Below, one piece after another: positions 1-7,230 of a stretch of 12,229 bases of DNA. The notes below the pieces were generated by a model. It was not told the origin of the DNA, did no database searches, and worked only from the letters and a program-made list of their open reading frames with translations. Positions within the stretch are counted from its first letter, which is position 1. Every line of letters begins with the position of its first letter. Location of the stretch: assembly GCA_934663885.1 (NCBI GenBank), contig CAKUKW010000041.1, forward strand, positions 1 through 12,229, given 5' to 3'. Position numbers and translations under genes: made by a program. This stretch comes from an uncultured Tidjanibacter sp. GTDB lineage: Bacteria > Bacteroidota > Bacteroidia > Bacteroidales > Rikenellaceae.

Positions 1-789
1 TTTACCTGAATATTCGGAGAGGGCGCTCAGGTAAGCGTTGAAAAAGAACATGGGCCGGCCGTCGAGCGACACCAACAGGTCTCCGGCCTGCATGCCGGCC
101 GCGACGGCTCCGCCGCCGTCGACCACCTCAGATATAAGGAACGGATAGCGCGGGGAAATAAAGTCGGCATCCTCCAATACTTTCATAACGGAGCCTTCAG
201 GAATCGTTACCTCGACCATTTCCCCACCGCGGTCGACCAGTACTTTGCTCTTCTGGTCGAGCATAAGGGACATTACCATCTGGTTGTAGTCCTCCACTTC
301 TTTGCCATCAATGGATAGGATTTTATCGCCGTCGCGGAAGCCCATCGCCTGCGCCTGTTCGCTGAATGAATAGCCGTATTTCATATCCTTCGTCGAAAGA
401 TAGCTTTCACCCCAGGCGTAGCTCATGCCCACGTAAATGAGGAAGGCGAGGATAACGTTCATGAGCACACCGCCGATCATGACCAGGAGCCTCTGCCATG
501 CAGGTTTGGAACGGAACTCCCACTTCTGCGGTTTGCTTTTGGTGAATTCGGTATCCATGCTTTCGTCGATCATGCCAGCCATTTTGCAGTAGCCCCCGAA
601 TGGCAGCCAGCCTATGGCCCATTCGGTATCGCCTTTTTTGAACGAGGCGATGGATCTGCCGAAAAATATCTGGAATTTATCTACCCTCACGCCGAAAATG
701 CGCGCGAAGATGAAATGGCCGAATTCATGAACGAGTACCAGCAGTGAAAAACTGAGAAGGAATTGTGCTATCTTTATAAGTATATCCAT
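1..789 (-). CDS. rseP: RseP-type site-2 zinc metalloprotease, 5' part only (runs off the window)
   Basis: This is an intramembrane zinc protease (S2P/RseP, family M50) of the inner membrane, which in other bacteria cleaves membrane-bound anti-sigma factors and remnant signal peptides. From the ATG at 789, 263 codons are open to the window edge, roughly 60% of the usual ~440-450 residues. The first membrane segment (about residues 5-30) holds the HEFGH zinc site at 21-25, followed by an FGGYCKM stretch (about 64-70) matching the conserved FGGYVKM region. A second hydrophobic segment carries IGGVLMN. A PDZ-like domain follows with GFRDGDKILSIDGK, and a second begins near the edge (AAGMQAGDLLVSLDGRP). 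The C-terminal half, with the second set of catalytic residues, lies outside the window. It starts 11 bp after dxr and is probably the last or a later gene of the LytM-dxr-rseP operon. The family call is very secure; the substrate is unknown. Confidence 0.95.
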   Translation of the reverse strand, partial: MDILIKIAQFLLSFSLLVLVHEFGHFIFARIFGVRVDKFQIFFGRSIASFKKGDTEWAIGWLPFGGYCKMAGMIDESMDTEFTKSKPQKWEFRSKPAWQRLLVMIGGVLMNVILAFLIYVGMSYAWGESYLSTKDMKYGYSFSEQAQAMGFRDGDKILSIDGKEVEDYNQMVMSLMLDQKSKVLVDRGGEMVEVTIPEGSVMKVLEDADFISPRYPFLISEVVDGGGAVAAGMQAGDLLVSLDGRPMFFFNAYLSALSEYSGK

Positions 790-800
790 ATTTTAATGAA

Positions 801-1961
801 TTAATCAGGCCGTGTCCCTATAAAACTTTTTGCCAGGCTTCTGGCTTCGGCGTCGCAGGCTTTGTAATCATCGAGCCCAGGGCCGGCTATGAAAACCATC
901 CTGCCGAGGGTTGACTCTATTGTCTTTACTATATCCGTATATTTTATTTTTCCTTGAAGAAAAGCTTCCACCGCGACTTCGTTGGCGGCGTTCATTGCAC
1001 AAGCCGCAGTTCCGCCCCGCCTCATGCATTCGTAAGCGATTCCCAACCCGGGGAACCTGTTATGATCTACCTCTTCGAAAGTAAGTGCGGGATTTTTAAG
1101 AAAATCGAAACGTCCGCCCCCATAATCATTCCTAACGGGGAATTTCAGAGCGTATTGTATCGGCTGCCTCATGTCGGGAAGTCCCAACTGAGCCTTTATC
1201 GCCCCGTCCTCGAATTCGACCATAGAGTGTATCACCGACTGGGGATGTATCAGTACCTCTATCTCTTCGGGCTCGAGCCCGAAAAGCCACTTTGCCTCTA
1301 TAACTTCGAACCCCTTGTTTATAAGTGTGGAGGAATCGACGCTTATTTTAGGGCCCATACTCCAGTTCGGATGGCGTAGCGCCTGCTGTGGTGTGACATG
1401 CGGGAGTTCTGTGGCCAAAGTGCGCAGGAACGGGCCTCCGGAGGCGGTTATTATTACCCTGCGCAGGGGCGATATCTCGCCAGCGAGGGATTGGAGAATG
1501 GCGGAATGTTCAGAATCTATGGGTATGATGGAAGCGCCGTTCTCTTCGGCGGCGGCTATTATCGCCTCGCCCGCTACCACAAGGCTTTCCTTATTGGCCA
1601 GCGCGAGCCGTTTCCCGTTTTTCACCGCAGTGACTGACGGAATCATGCCGGCATATCCCACGATAGCGTTTACCACAATATCCACTTCGCCGCCCGCGGT
1701 CATTTGCGCAACGGCGTCCTCTCCGGCATATACCTTTACGGGATATTTTTCAAGGGTTTCCCTGAGCTGCGGATAATATCTTTCGTCGGCTATCGCGACG
1801 CTGTCCGCCCCGAACTCGATGGCCTGGCGGGCAAGGAGTTCCCAATTGCTGCCTGCGGTAAGCGATACCACTTCGAATTCATCGCTGCATGCCCGCACTA
1901 TCTCCAACGTTTGTATTCCGATAGAGCCTGTGGAGCCTAAAAGCGCTATTTTTTTAGCCAT
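801..1961 (-). CDS. dxr: 1-deoxy-D-xylulose 5-phosphate reductoisomerase (Dxr/IspC)
   Basis: This cytosolic enzyme converts 1-deoxy-D-xylulose 5-phosphate to 2-C-methyl-D-erythritol 4-phosphate with NADPH, the committed step of the MEP isoprenoid pathway. The 386-residue length is normal. The N-terminal dinucleotide-binding loop GSTGSIG is at residues 9-15 and ANKESLV at 122-128. The metal/substrate region PIDSEHSA supplies D149 and E151, and INKGFEVIEA (214-223) supplies N215, K216 and E219, the counterparts of E. coli N227/K228/E231. The flexible-loop stretch RHPNWSMG (196-203) is also present, so the enzyme looks fully active. It sits 9 bp after the LytM-like gene and 11 bp before rseP, all on the minus strand, so co-transcription from the promoter near 2940 is likely. 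Dxr next to rseP is a common arrangement in Bacteroidetes. Confidence 0.97.
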   Translation of the reverse strand: MAKKIALLGSTGSIGIQTLEIVRACSDEFEVVSLTAGSNWELLARQAIEFGADSVAIADERYYPQLRETLEKYPVKVYAGEDAVAQMTAGGEVDIVVNAIVGYAGMIPSVTAVKNGKRLALANKESLVVAGEAIIAAAEENGASIIPIDSEHSAILQSLAGEISPLRRVIITASGGPFLRTLATELPHVTPQQALRHPNWSMGPKISVDSSTLINKGFEVIEAKWLFGLEPEEIEVLIHPQSVIHSMVEFEDGAIKAQLGLPDMRQPIQYALKFPVRNDYGGGRFDFLKNPALTFEEVDHNRFPGLGIAYECMRRGGTAACAMNAANEVAVEAFLQGKIKYTDIVKTIESTLGRMVFIAGPGLDDYKACDAEARSLAKSFIGTRPD

Positions 1962-1970
1962 TAGCGGGGA

Positions 1971-2858
1971 TTAGTAAGAAATGAAAGATTTGGGATCCAC
2001 CGGCCGCCCGTCATACCATATCTCGAAAATAAATTCGCGCGGGCCGTCGCCTCCGCCACTCACGTTTACATATCCTATAGCTTCGCCTTCGTCGACATGA
2101 TCGCCCACGCCTTTCATTAACTGGCTGTTGCGTTTATATATGGAGATCATGTTGTCCTTATGTTGCACCTGTATTATGTAGTCGTCGGACGGTGTCCACA
2201 TACTCATGATTACGGTTCCCTCGCGGGCCGCTACGACCTGCTGTGGTTCGGCAATGGTGTATCCGATACCGTACATTCCGCTTGCGGGGTTGAAATCAGA
2301 CGTTACAGCCCCTTCTACGGGAGATGCGAAGAAAGTCACCGGCATACCTCCCGCACCCAGGGCGGGCGACTGCGTGTTGAGCCCATAGCGCCCCGATCCT
2401 TCGAGCTGGAGCCGCAGAAGCGAATCCTGCAGGGATTGAGCGACTATCGCCCTCGGATCCTGTACCGAAGCGGGTTCGTTGTCGACAGAAGCTTCAGGAA
2501 TTCTGCCTTCCATAATCAGCGTTACGTTCCTGTTGTATGCCTGCAGGTAGTTAAGTTCGTTTTCGAGGGAATCGAGCCTTTGGATATTCTCCATCAGCAA
2601 CTCACGCGACCTTATGCCCGGGTTGCCGGGAAGCCTGTCCAGTACAGGCGTATATACGACAATGGCTATTACAGCAACAAACATGAGTACAAGGACTGCC
2701 AATATCGCAATAAGGATACGCCAGGCGCTGATATACATATACCACACCTCCGTGTCCGATTTCTGGTCGCGTATGCTTATACGGTGCTTCTTGCCGAAAT
2801 TGCGCACCAGGTATCCCGCTCCGTAAAGTTCTTTTTTCTCTTCTTTCTCTTTTTCCAT
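1971..2858 (-). CDS. Membrane-anchored LytM/M23-family protein with degenerate zinc site (probable pseudoenzyme)
   Basis: This is a 295-residue protein with a charged cytoplasmic N-terminus (1-45), one membrane helix (about 47-69), a short likely coiled-coil segment (about 84-112), a linker, and a C-terminal LytM fold (about 174-295). The fold is recognisable from FFASPVEGAVTSDF, the VVAAREGTV strand, GDHVDEGEAIGYV and FEIWYDGRPVDPKSFI. Active M23 peptidases bind zinc through an HxxxD pair, a histidine after the YxH strand, and a final HxH. Here the matching positions read M195/G199, R243 and E275/I277, so no ligand seems to survive. The protein therefore probably does not cut peptidoglycan; like EnvC-type LytM factors it may bind or regulate a partner in the periplasm. 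It is the first gene of the operon with dxr and rseP. The fold call is firm and loss of catalysis likely; the role is unknown. Confidence 0.85.
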   Translation of the reverse strand: MEKEKEEKKELYGAGYLVRNFGKKHRISIRDQKSDTEVWYMYISAWRILIAILAVLVLMFVAVIAIVVYTPVLDRLPGNPGIRSRELLMENIQRLDSLENELNYLQAYNRNVTLIMEGRIPEASVDNEPASVQDPRAIVAQSLQDSLLRLQLEGSGRYGLNTQSPALGAGGMPVTFFASPVEGAVTSDFNPASGMYGIGYTIAEPQQVVAAREGTVIMSMWTPSDDYIIQVQHKDNMISIYKRNSQLMKGVGDHVDEGEAIGYVNVSGGGDGPREFIFEIWYDGRPVDPKSFISY

Positions 2859-2877
2859 GCGGCAAGTCGTTTATCTT

Positions 2878-2936
2878 AGAGTCCGGCTAAAAAATATCCG
2901 ATAAGTCTGTTGAGAGATGATTTTTAACCGGACTCT
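2878..2936. repeat. Inverted repeat in the leader of the LytM-dxr-rseP operon
   Basis: The left arm AGAGTCCGGCTAAAAA (2878-2893) and right arm TTTTTAACCGGACTCT (2921-2936) are complementary at 15 of 16 positions, separated by a 27-bp loop. The right arm begins 1 bp from the -7-like box of the minus-strand operon at 2938-2945. Transcription from that box would start within or beside this arm, so the repeat would lie at the very 5' end of the mRNA as a long hairpin, ending 19 bp before the start codon at 2858. It could also be a DNA operator. It is not a typical terminator, because no gene ends here. Confidence 0.75.
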
Positions 2937-2937
2937 A

Positions 2938-2945
2938 CAAAGATA
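2938..2945 (-). promoter_or_regulatory. Bacteroidetes -7-like promoter box for the LytM-dxr-rseP operon
   Basis: On the minus strand this reads TATCTTTG, an exact match to the Bacteroidetes -7 consensus TAnnTTTG, 79 bp upstream of the start codon at 2858. No clear -33 TTTG/TTG is seen at the usual distance. The motif is short, so confidence rests on its position in a divergent gap. Confidence 0.55.
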
Positions 2946-3000
2946 AGGTTTTATTATTATATTGCCGTTTACCGCAGTACGGCATAATCATAATATTTTT

Positions 3001-3008
3001 TACTTTTG
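3001..3008 (+). promoter_or_regulatory. Bacteroidetes -7-like promoter box for the nucleotidyltransferase gene
   Basis: The sequence TACTTTTG matches TAnnTTTG exactly and ends 23 bp before the start codon at 3032, which would give a short leader of about 17 nt. No convincing -33 element is visible. It is opposed to the minus-strand box at 2938-2945, so this gap appears to hold two back-to-back promoters. Confidence 0.55.
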
Positions 3009-3031
3009 CGTCGTAAAATCAGACTGTATCC

Positions 3032-3949
3032 ATGGAAAAGCCAACACTCGTAATACTTGCCGCCGGCCTCGGGTCGCGTTACGGCTCCCTGAAACAGATG
3101 GAAGGCATAGGCCCGAACGGAGAAGCTATAATCGATTATTCGGTTTACGACGCTGCCAGGGCGGGTTTCGGAAAAGTTGTTTTCATAATCAGGCATAATT
3201 TCGCTGAGGATTTCCAAAGTGTTTTCAACGAAAAACGTTTCGGTGGTCGCATAAAGGTTGCTTACGCTTTCCAGGAGCTGGGATACCTCCCTGAAGGGTA
3301 CGTTCTGCCCGAATGGAGGCAGAAACCATGGGGAACGAACCATGCGGTTATGATGGCTGCCGGAGTCGTCGACGGTCCTTTTGCCGCCATCAATGCGGAC
3401 GATTTTTACGGTGCGGACGCATACAGGGTGATGGCCGGTTTCCTGCGGTCTGCGGCCGGTACCGGAAATTATTACGCGATGGTCGGCTACAAGCTCGGGA
3501 ATACCCTTTCGGATTTCGGAACGGTGTCGCGCGGTATATGCAGCGTGGACAGTGACGGGAACCTTGAGTCCATGGTCGAGCGTACCTCAGTCGAACGCAC
3601 TTGGGGCGGGATAGTTTACCGCGATCAGGATGGTGACCATCCCCTGAATGACGATGCAGTCGTGTCGATGAACTTTTTCGGGTTTACGCCCGATTACTTC
3701 GGCTATTCAGATGAGGAGTTTCGTAAATTCCTGGATGCCAATATGAACGGTGCCAATCCAAAGGCCGAATATTATATTCCCTACGCGGTGAACAGACTCC
3801 TCGATTCAGGTAAGATTCGTATGAAAGTACTCTCCAGTGACGCCAGTTGGTTTGGTGTGACCTATAAGGAAGACAGGCCTATGGTGGTTTCGAAACTCAA
3901 GGCCCTTATTGATGCCGGAGTCTATCCCGAAAACCTGTGGGGCAAATAA
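3032..3949 (+). CDS. Sugar-phosphate nucleotidyltransferase (NTP_transferase fold)
   Basis: This is a predicted cytosolic enzyme that would transfer a nucleotidyl group from an NTP to a sugar 1-phosphate, giving an activated sugar for cell-envelope or glycan synthesis. At 305 residues it has the single-domain length of this group. The nucleotide-binding loop ILAAGLGSRYGSLKQM is at residues 8-23 with the basic residues R16 and K21. KPWGTNHAV (98-106) is the PWGTxHA element, and INADDFYG (120-127) holds the metal-binding aspartates. Sugar and nucleotide specificity cannot be read from the sequence. Relatives in Bacteroidetes are often beside a sugar kinase/phosphotransferase (a MurNAc/GlcNAc-recycling-like pairing, from general knowledge), but no kinase is adjacent here. 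It has its own promoter-like box and no co-directional partner until 83 bp further on. The fold call is secure; no gene symbol is justified. Confidence 0.88.
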   Translation: MEKPTLVILAAGLGSRYGSLKQMEGIGPNGEAIIDYSVYDAARAGFGKVVFIIRHNFAEDFQSVFNEKRFGGRIKVAYAFQELGYLPEGYVLPEWRQKPWGTNHAVMMAAGVVDGPFAAINADDFYGADAYRVMAGFLRSAAGTGNYYAMVGYKLGNTLSDFGTVSRGICSVDSDGNLESMVERTSVERTWGGIVYRDQDGDHPLNDDAVVSMNFFGFTPDYFGYSDEEFRKFLDANMNGANPKAEYYIPYAVNRLLDSGKIRMKVLSSDASWFGVTYKEDRPMVVSKLKALIDAGVYPENLWGK

Positions 3950-3978
3950 TCCCGTTTAAATAAATTTAAATCAGCTGG

Positions 3979-4012
3979 TTGTTAGCAATATTAGAATATT
4001 TTAGTATTTTTA
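3979..4012 (+). promoter_or_regulatory. Possible promoter of the TonB receptor/DUF5689 cassette
   Basis: A TTG (3979-3981) is followed after 23 bp by TATTTTTA (4005-4012), which matches TAnnTTTG except for the last base. The box ends 20 bp before the start codon at 4033. The whole gap is very AT-rich, so a chance match is possible. Confidence 0.4.
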
Positions 4013-4032
4013 TGCTCTGAAAAGACTTAAAA

Positions 4033-6423
4033 ATGCTGAAAAAAGTTCCCGTAATATTTCTTTTTTTCTTTGCCCTGCCTCTTTCTGCGCAGGAGATGAG
4101 CGATGAGTATGAACGGATGTTCGGCGAACGGGAATCGTTCGTGGAAAGTGTTGCCGACTCATTGCCGTCGTTATATTCCGGAACAGGCATATCTATTTTC
4201 GAGGCGCTCAGCCGCTATAATTTCAACTTTATTTCGTACCGTAAAAGGGGTTACGACGGGAGGAATTCCAGCCATTATCTCGAAAACCTCGATGTTTCGC
4301 CCGTAACAGACAAGTATCCCGATTATTCATTTTATGCCGCATTGAGGATATCCGTACCGTATATGGTAGAATACTCCAGTCTCGCGGATTGTGCGTCCGG
4401 AGGATCCGGCTCTGCTTTTTACAGTCCGGATCCCTCCCGTGCCCGGCCTGGGATAGGGCTGCGGGCCGATTACTCGGAGGAGCACTACAGGAGAGGCGGC
4501 AGGTTATCAGCGGCTGGTGATCTTGGTAAAGGATGGGGTGTGGCGTTAAACACACGATACCGCGGCGGCCGGGATAAATTTATCGGAGGGGTATTCTCGG
4601 AATCATTGACAGCCTCGGCGGCAGTAGCAAAAGATTTTGGCCGTACAGGAAAGCTTATGCTGTTCGGTATGGGTGCGGCTTCTGACAGGGGAATGAGGAA
4701 CTGGACTGTCGGGGAAACTTTCCGGCTTACGGGCGATAACCTTTACAATCCTTCGTGGGGATGGTTTTCAGGCAAACCCCGTAATTCGAACTTGAGGAGG
4801 GATGCGAGCGTATTAGTGGCCGCCTCATACGCTTTCGGAGTCGGGGCCGCCCATATAAAATTATCGGTTATGTACCGCCGCTCGGAAAGGAGCCGGAGCC
4901 GTCTCCTATGGCGGAATGCGTTATCACCGATGCCGGATCATTACGCAAATCTTCCGAGTTATTATTCCGACCCGCGGAAGGCTGAAGAGCTTGCCTATAT
5001 ATGGAGGAATAACCCGGATATCAGACAGGTTAACTGGAATTTACTGTATGATGTCAACCGCCGTGCCGACGGCGGAACCGTTTATATGGTAGGTGCAGAC
5101 GTGAGTAGGACAAACGGCTTGCAGGCCGCAGTTTCGGGCAATTCGAGATTTTCTGAAGTTTTCGGCATAGACTACGGCTTGAGATTCTCATGGGAGCATA
5201 GCGACTTTTTCCGTAGGGCGGAAGATATGCTTGGAGGCGGGCATTACAGTGAAAATATATCGTCTGGCGAGCGTACGACGATCAGCGAAGGCGAGAGGTT
5301 CGGTTATGATTTTGGTATTCCGCGCCATTGCGCAACTGCATACGTATCGGGAATAATAGAGCAGGGGAGATGGGTTACGTGTTTCGCCGCTGAATTGTCC
5401 CACGCCTCCCTTTCGCGGAAAGGGGCTAATGCAATACGCGATATCATGGGAACTGGCGCATTATCCGCATCGGGGCGTGCAGGATTCACTACATGCGATA
5501 TTAAACTCCGCGGAGAATACCGTTTTTCATCTTCAGGTAAATTATCGGCGGCCGTATGGGCAGGCACCATGGAGCCCTCGTACCAGGATATATTCCTGGA
5601 TCCCCAATCCGGAAATTCAATTGTACCTGGCATTTCCGTGACCCCGGCCGCCGGTGCGGAGCTAAGATACAGCCGGGCGGTATCGAAAAGGGTGACGCTG
5701 GAATTGTCGGCTTATTATACCCGTACTTCCGGGGGAACAGATGTTTACAGATATTATGATAATGCGGTGTCGGAATATGTAATTATGCCACTGAGCGCCA
5801 TAAATAAACGGTTCGCAGGTATCGAAGGCGCCCTTAAAGCGGATATTACCGAACGTTTTTCCATAACGGCGGGCGCTTCCTTAAATGAATATATTTACGC
5901 CCGGCATGCTACTGCCTCCTTTTACAGCTCTGCCGGAATGGAATTACTGGCTGAAAATGAGCGTTGTCAAATAGAAGGATTGGTTTGTAGCGCTTCGCCG
6001 CAGAATATGTTCGCTCTTTCGGCAGCTTATTCGATAACTTATAAGTGGAGCTTCACGGCAACCTTTGTTTACGGGACAGGCCGGTATGTGGCTGTCAACC
6101 CCGTACGCCGTACCGCCCGGATATACGGCCTGGCCTCGTCACCGGAAACAGTGAATGAATTTATAAGCCAGGAGCGGCTTCCGGCAGCTTCATCAGTGGA
6201 TTTGAGTGTTTCGAGGCGTTTCAGGCTGCGGGGATGTTATGTCTATGCGGGACTGGCCGTACACAATCTGTTGGGGAACAAGAATATGATTTATGGCGGT
6301 TACGAGCAGATGCGCATAGAGGCCGGCGGTAGTGGAGCCAGCCGTACTTATTCTTCCGCTCCTTCGCGCTACGCTTATTGTTATCCACGAAGCATATTTG
6401 CTACGGTTTCGATTAATTTTTAG
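4033..6423 (+). CDS. TonB-dependent-receptor-like outer-membrane beta-barrel with short N-terminus
   Basis: This 796-residue protein has a Sec signal peptide (about 1-20, ending LPLSAQ) and ends in a terminal phenylalanine after an amphipathic strand (SIFATVSINF), as expected for outer-membrane barrels. Residues 50-115 resemble the second half of the plug of Bacteroidetes TonB receptors: a FEALSRYNFNFISYRKRGYDG stretch aligns with the RxRGYD region (RGYD at 72-75). From about 140 on, alternating polar/aromatic strands form the barrel, including DNLYNPSWGWFSGKPRNS and LPSYYSDPRKAEELAY, motifs I recognise from receptors paired with DUF5689 lipoproteins. The carboxypeptidase-regulatory-like domain usual in this phylum is absent, and I see no clear TonB box. 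Three bp separate it from the next lipoprotein gene, so it heads an operon. It probably imports or binds an unknown ligand at the cell surface. The barrel call is strong; energised transport is less certain. Confidence 0.85.
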   Translation: MLKKVPVIFLFFFALPLSAQEMSDEYERMFGERESFVESVADSLPSLYSGTGISIFEALSRYNFNFISYRKRGYDGRNSSHYLENLDVSPVTDKYPDYSFYAALRISVPYMVEYSSLADCASGGSGSAFYSPDPSRARPGIGLRADYSEEHYRRGGRLSAAGDLGKGWGVALNTRYRGGRDKFIGGVFSESLTASAAVAKDFGRTGKLMLFGMGAASDRGMRNWTVGETFRLTGDNLYNPSWGWFSGKPRNSNLRRDASVLVAASYAFGVGAAHIKLSVMYRRSERSRSRLLWRNALSPMPDHYANLPSYYSDPRKAEELAYIWRNNPDIRQVNWNLLYDVNRRADGGTVYMVGADVSRTNGLQAAVSGNSRFSEVFGIDYGLRFSWEHSDFFRRAEDMLGGGHYSENISSGERTTISEGERFGYDFGIPRHCATAYVSGIIEQGRWVTCFAAELSHASLSRKGANAIRDIMGTGALSASGRAGFTTCDIKLRGEYRFSSSGKLSAAVWAGTMEPSYQDIFLDPQSGNSIVPGISVTPAAGAELRYSRAVSKRVTLELSAYYTRTSGGTDVYRYYDNAVSEYVIMPLSAINKRFAGIEGALKADITERFSITAGASLNEYIYARHATASFYSSAGMELLAENERCQIEGLVCSASPQNMFALSAAYSITYKWSFTATFVYGTGRYVAVNPVRRTARIYGLASSPETVNEFISQERLPAASSVDLSVSRRFRLRGCYVYAGLAVHNLLGNKNMIYGGYEQMRIEAGGSGASRTYSSAPSRYAYCYPRSIFATVSINF

Positions 6424-6426
6424 GAT

Positions 6427-7230
6427 ATGAAAAGAGCCCTGATATACCTGATGTGGCTGTCGGCGTATTCGTACGGATGCAGCCGTTCCGCAGAGCCGGA
6501 CGGCAGAGACGACAAGCCTTTACGCAATCCCAACGCATACCTGTCCACCCTGCACGAGGGTGGGTATGGAGTAGGGCGTGTGCTGGATGAGGATTTTGTT
6601 TTCGAAGGCTATGTAACCGCTACTGATATTTCAGGCAATTTTTTCAGGACTTTCGTAATTCAGGACGCAACCGGTGCCATAGAGATTAATGCGGGGTTCG
6701 GTCCGCTGCACAATATTTACTCCCCGGGCCGCAGGATAATAATATACGCAGAAGGACTGGCGGTACTGGGTGTGGAGGGGGTTATAAGGTTGGGAACACA
6801 TATAGAGCCATACAGCCTTTACCGCGTGGAGCCTTTCGGTACCCCTGTAATTATGGCTAAATATGTTTTCCCGGATACCGTGCATACAGTCATTGCTCCG
6901 AAGATTATGAGTGTAGGGGATTTGACAGCGGAACTCTGCGGGCAACTTGTGAGAATCGACGGCCTTAAGGCTGAGCAGGTGGAGGCGGGGTTAACATGGG
7001 CGGATCCGGGCGGGGAGGGCTCTTCGCCTGCCGAGGGAGTAAGGCATTTTTACGACCATGCGGGTAACCATATTGCAGTCGTTACGAGCGGATATGCCGA
7101 CTTCGCGGGGGAGGTTATGCCTTCGGGAGTAATAAGCCTGTCGGGAATTCTCGTATACGGTAAATTCGATATCGGTGGCGGGGAATGCTTCGGACTCAAA
7201 ATGAGGGATATCAATGATGCGGTTTATTAA
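6427..7230 (+). CDS. DUF5689-type surface lipoprotein (first of a tandem pair)
   Basis: This 267-residue predicted lipoprotein has a hydrophobic leader followed by SYGC with Cys at 18; the lipobox is weak but is followed by polar residues. An OB-fold-like DUF5689 unit spans about 55-125: FEGYVTATDISGNFFRTFVIQD, then GAIEINAG, GRRIIIYAEGL and GVIRLGT. A second unit (about 165-265) carries LCGQLVRIDGL, GLTWADPG, NHIAVVTSGYADFAG and a final strand ending in LKMRDINDAVY, as is usual in this family. The function of DUF5689 proteins is not established; genes like this commonly follow TonB receptors in Bacteroidetes. Here the start lies 3 bp after the receptor stop, so it probably works with that barrel as a ligand-binding partner. 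The last 17 bp overlap the next gene, suggesting translational coupling. Confidence 0.8.
   Translation: MKRALIYLMWLSAYSYGCSRSAEPDGRDDKPLRNPNAYLSTLHEGGYGVGRVLDEDFVFEGYVTATDISGNFFRTFVIQDATGAIEINAGFGPLHNIYSPGRRIIIYAEGLAVLGVEGVIRLGTHIEPYSLYRVEPFGTPVIMAKYVFPDTVHTVIAPKIMSVGDLTAELCGQLVRIDGLKAEQVEAGLTWADPGGEGSSPAEGVRHFYDHAGNHIAVVTSGYADFAGEVMPSGVISLSGILVYGKFDIGGGECFGLKMRDINDAVY

Noticed and set aside
2160..2879. A 239-codon plus-strand frame opposite the LytM-like gene
   Set aside because: Antisense shadow; the opposite frame has a membrane anchor and a recognisable LytM fold.
3955..3970. AT-only palindrome TTTAAAT-AA-ATTTAAA after the nucleotidyltransferase gene
   Set aside because: AT-only symmetry is expected by chance in such AT-rich gaps and it lacks the GC stem of an intrinsic terminator.
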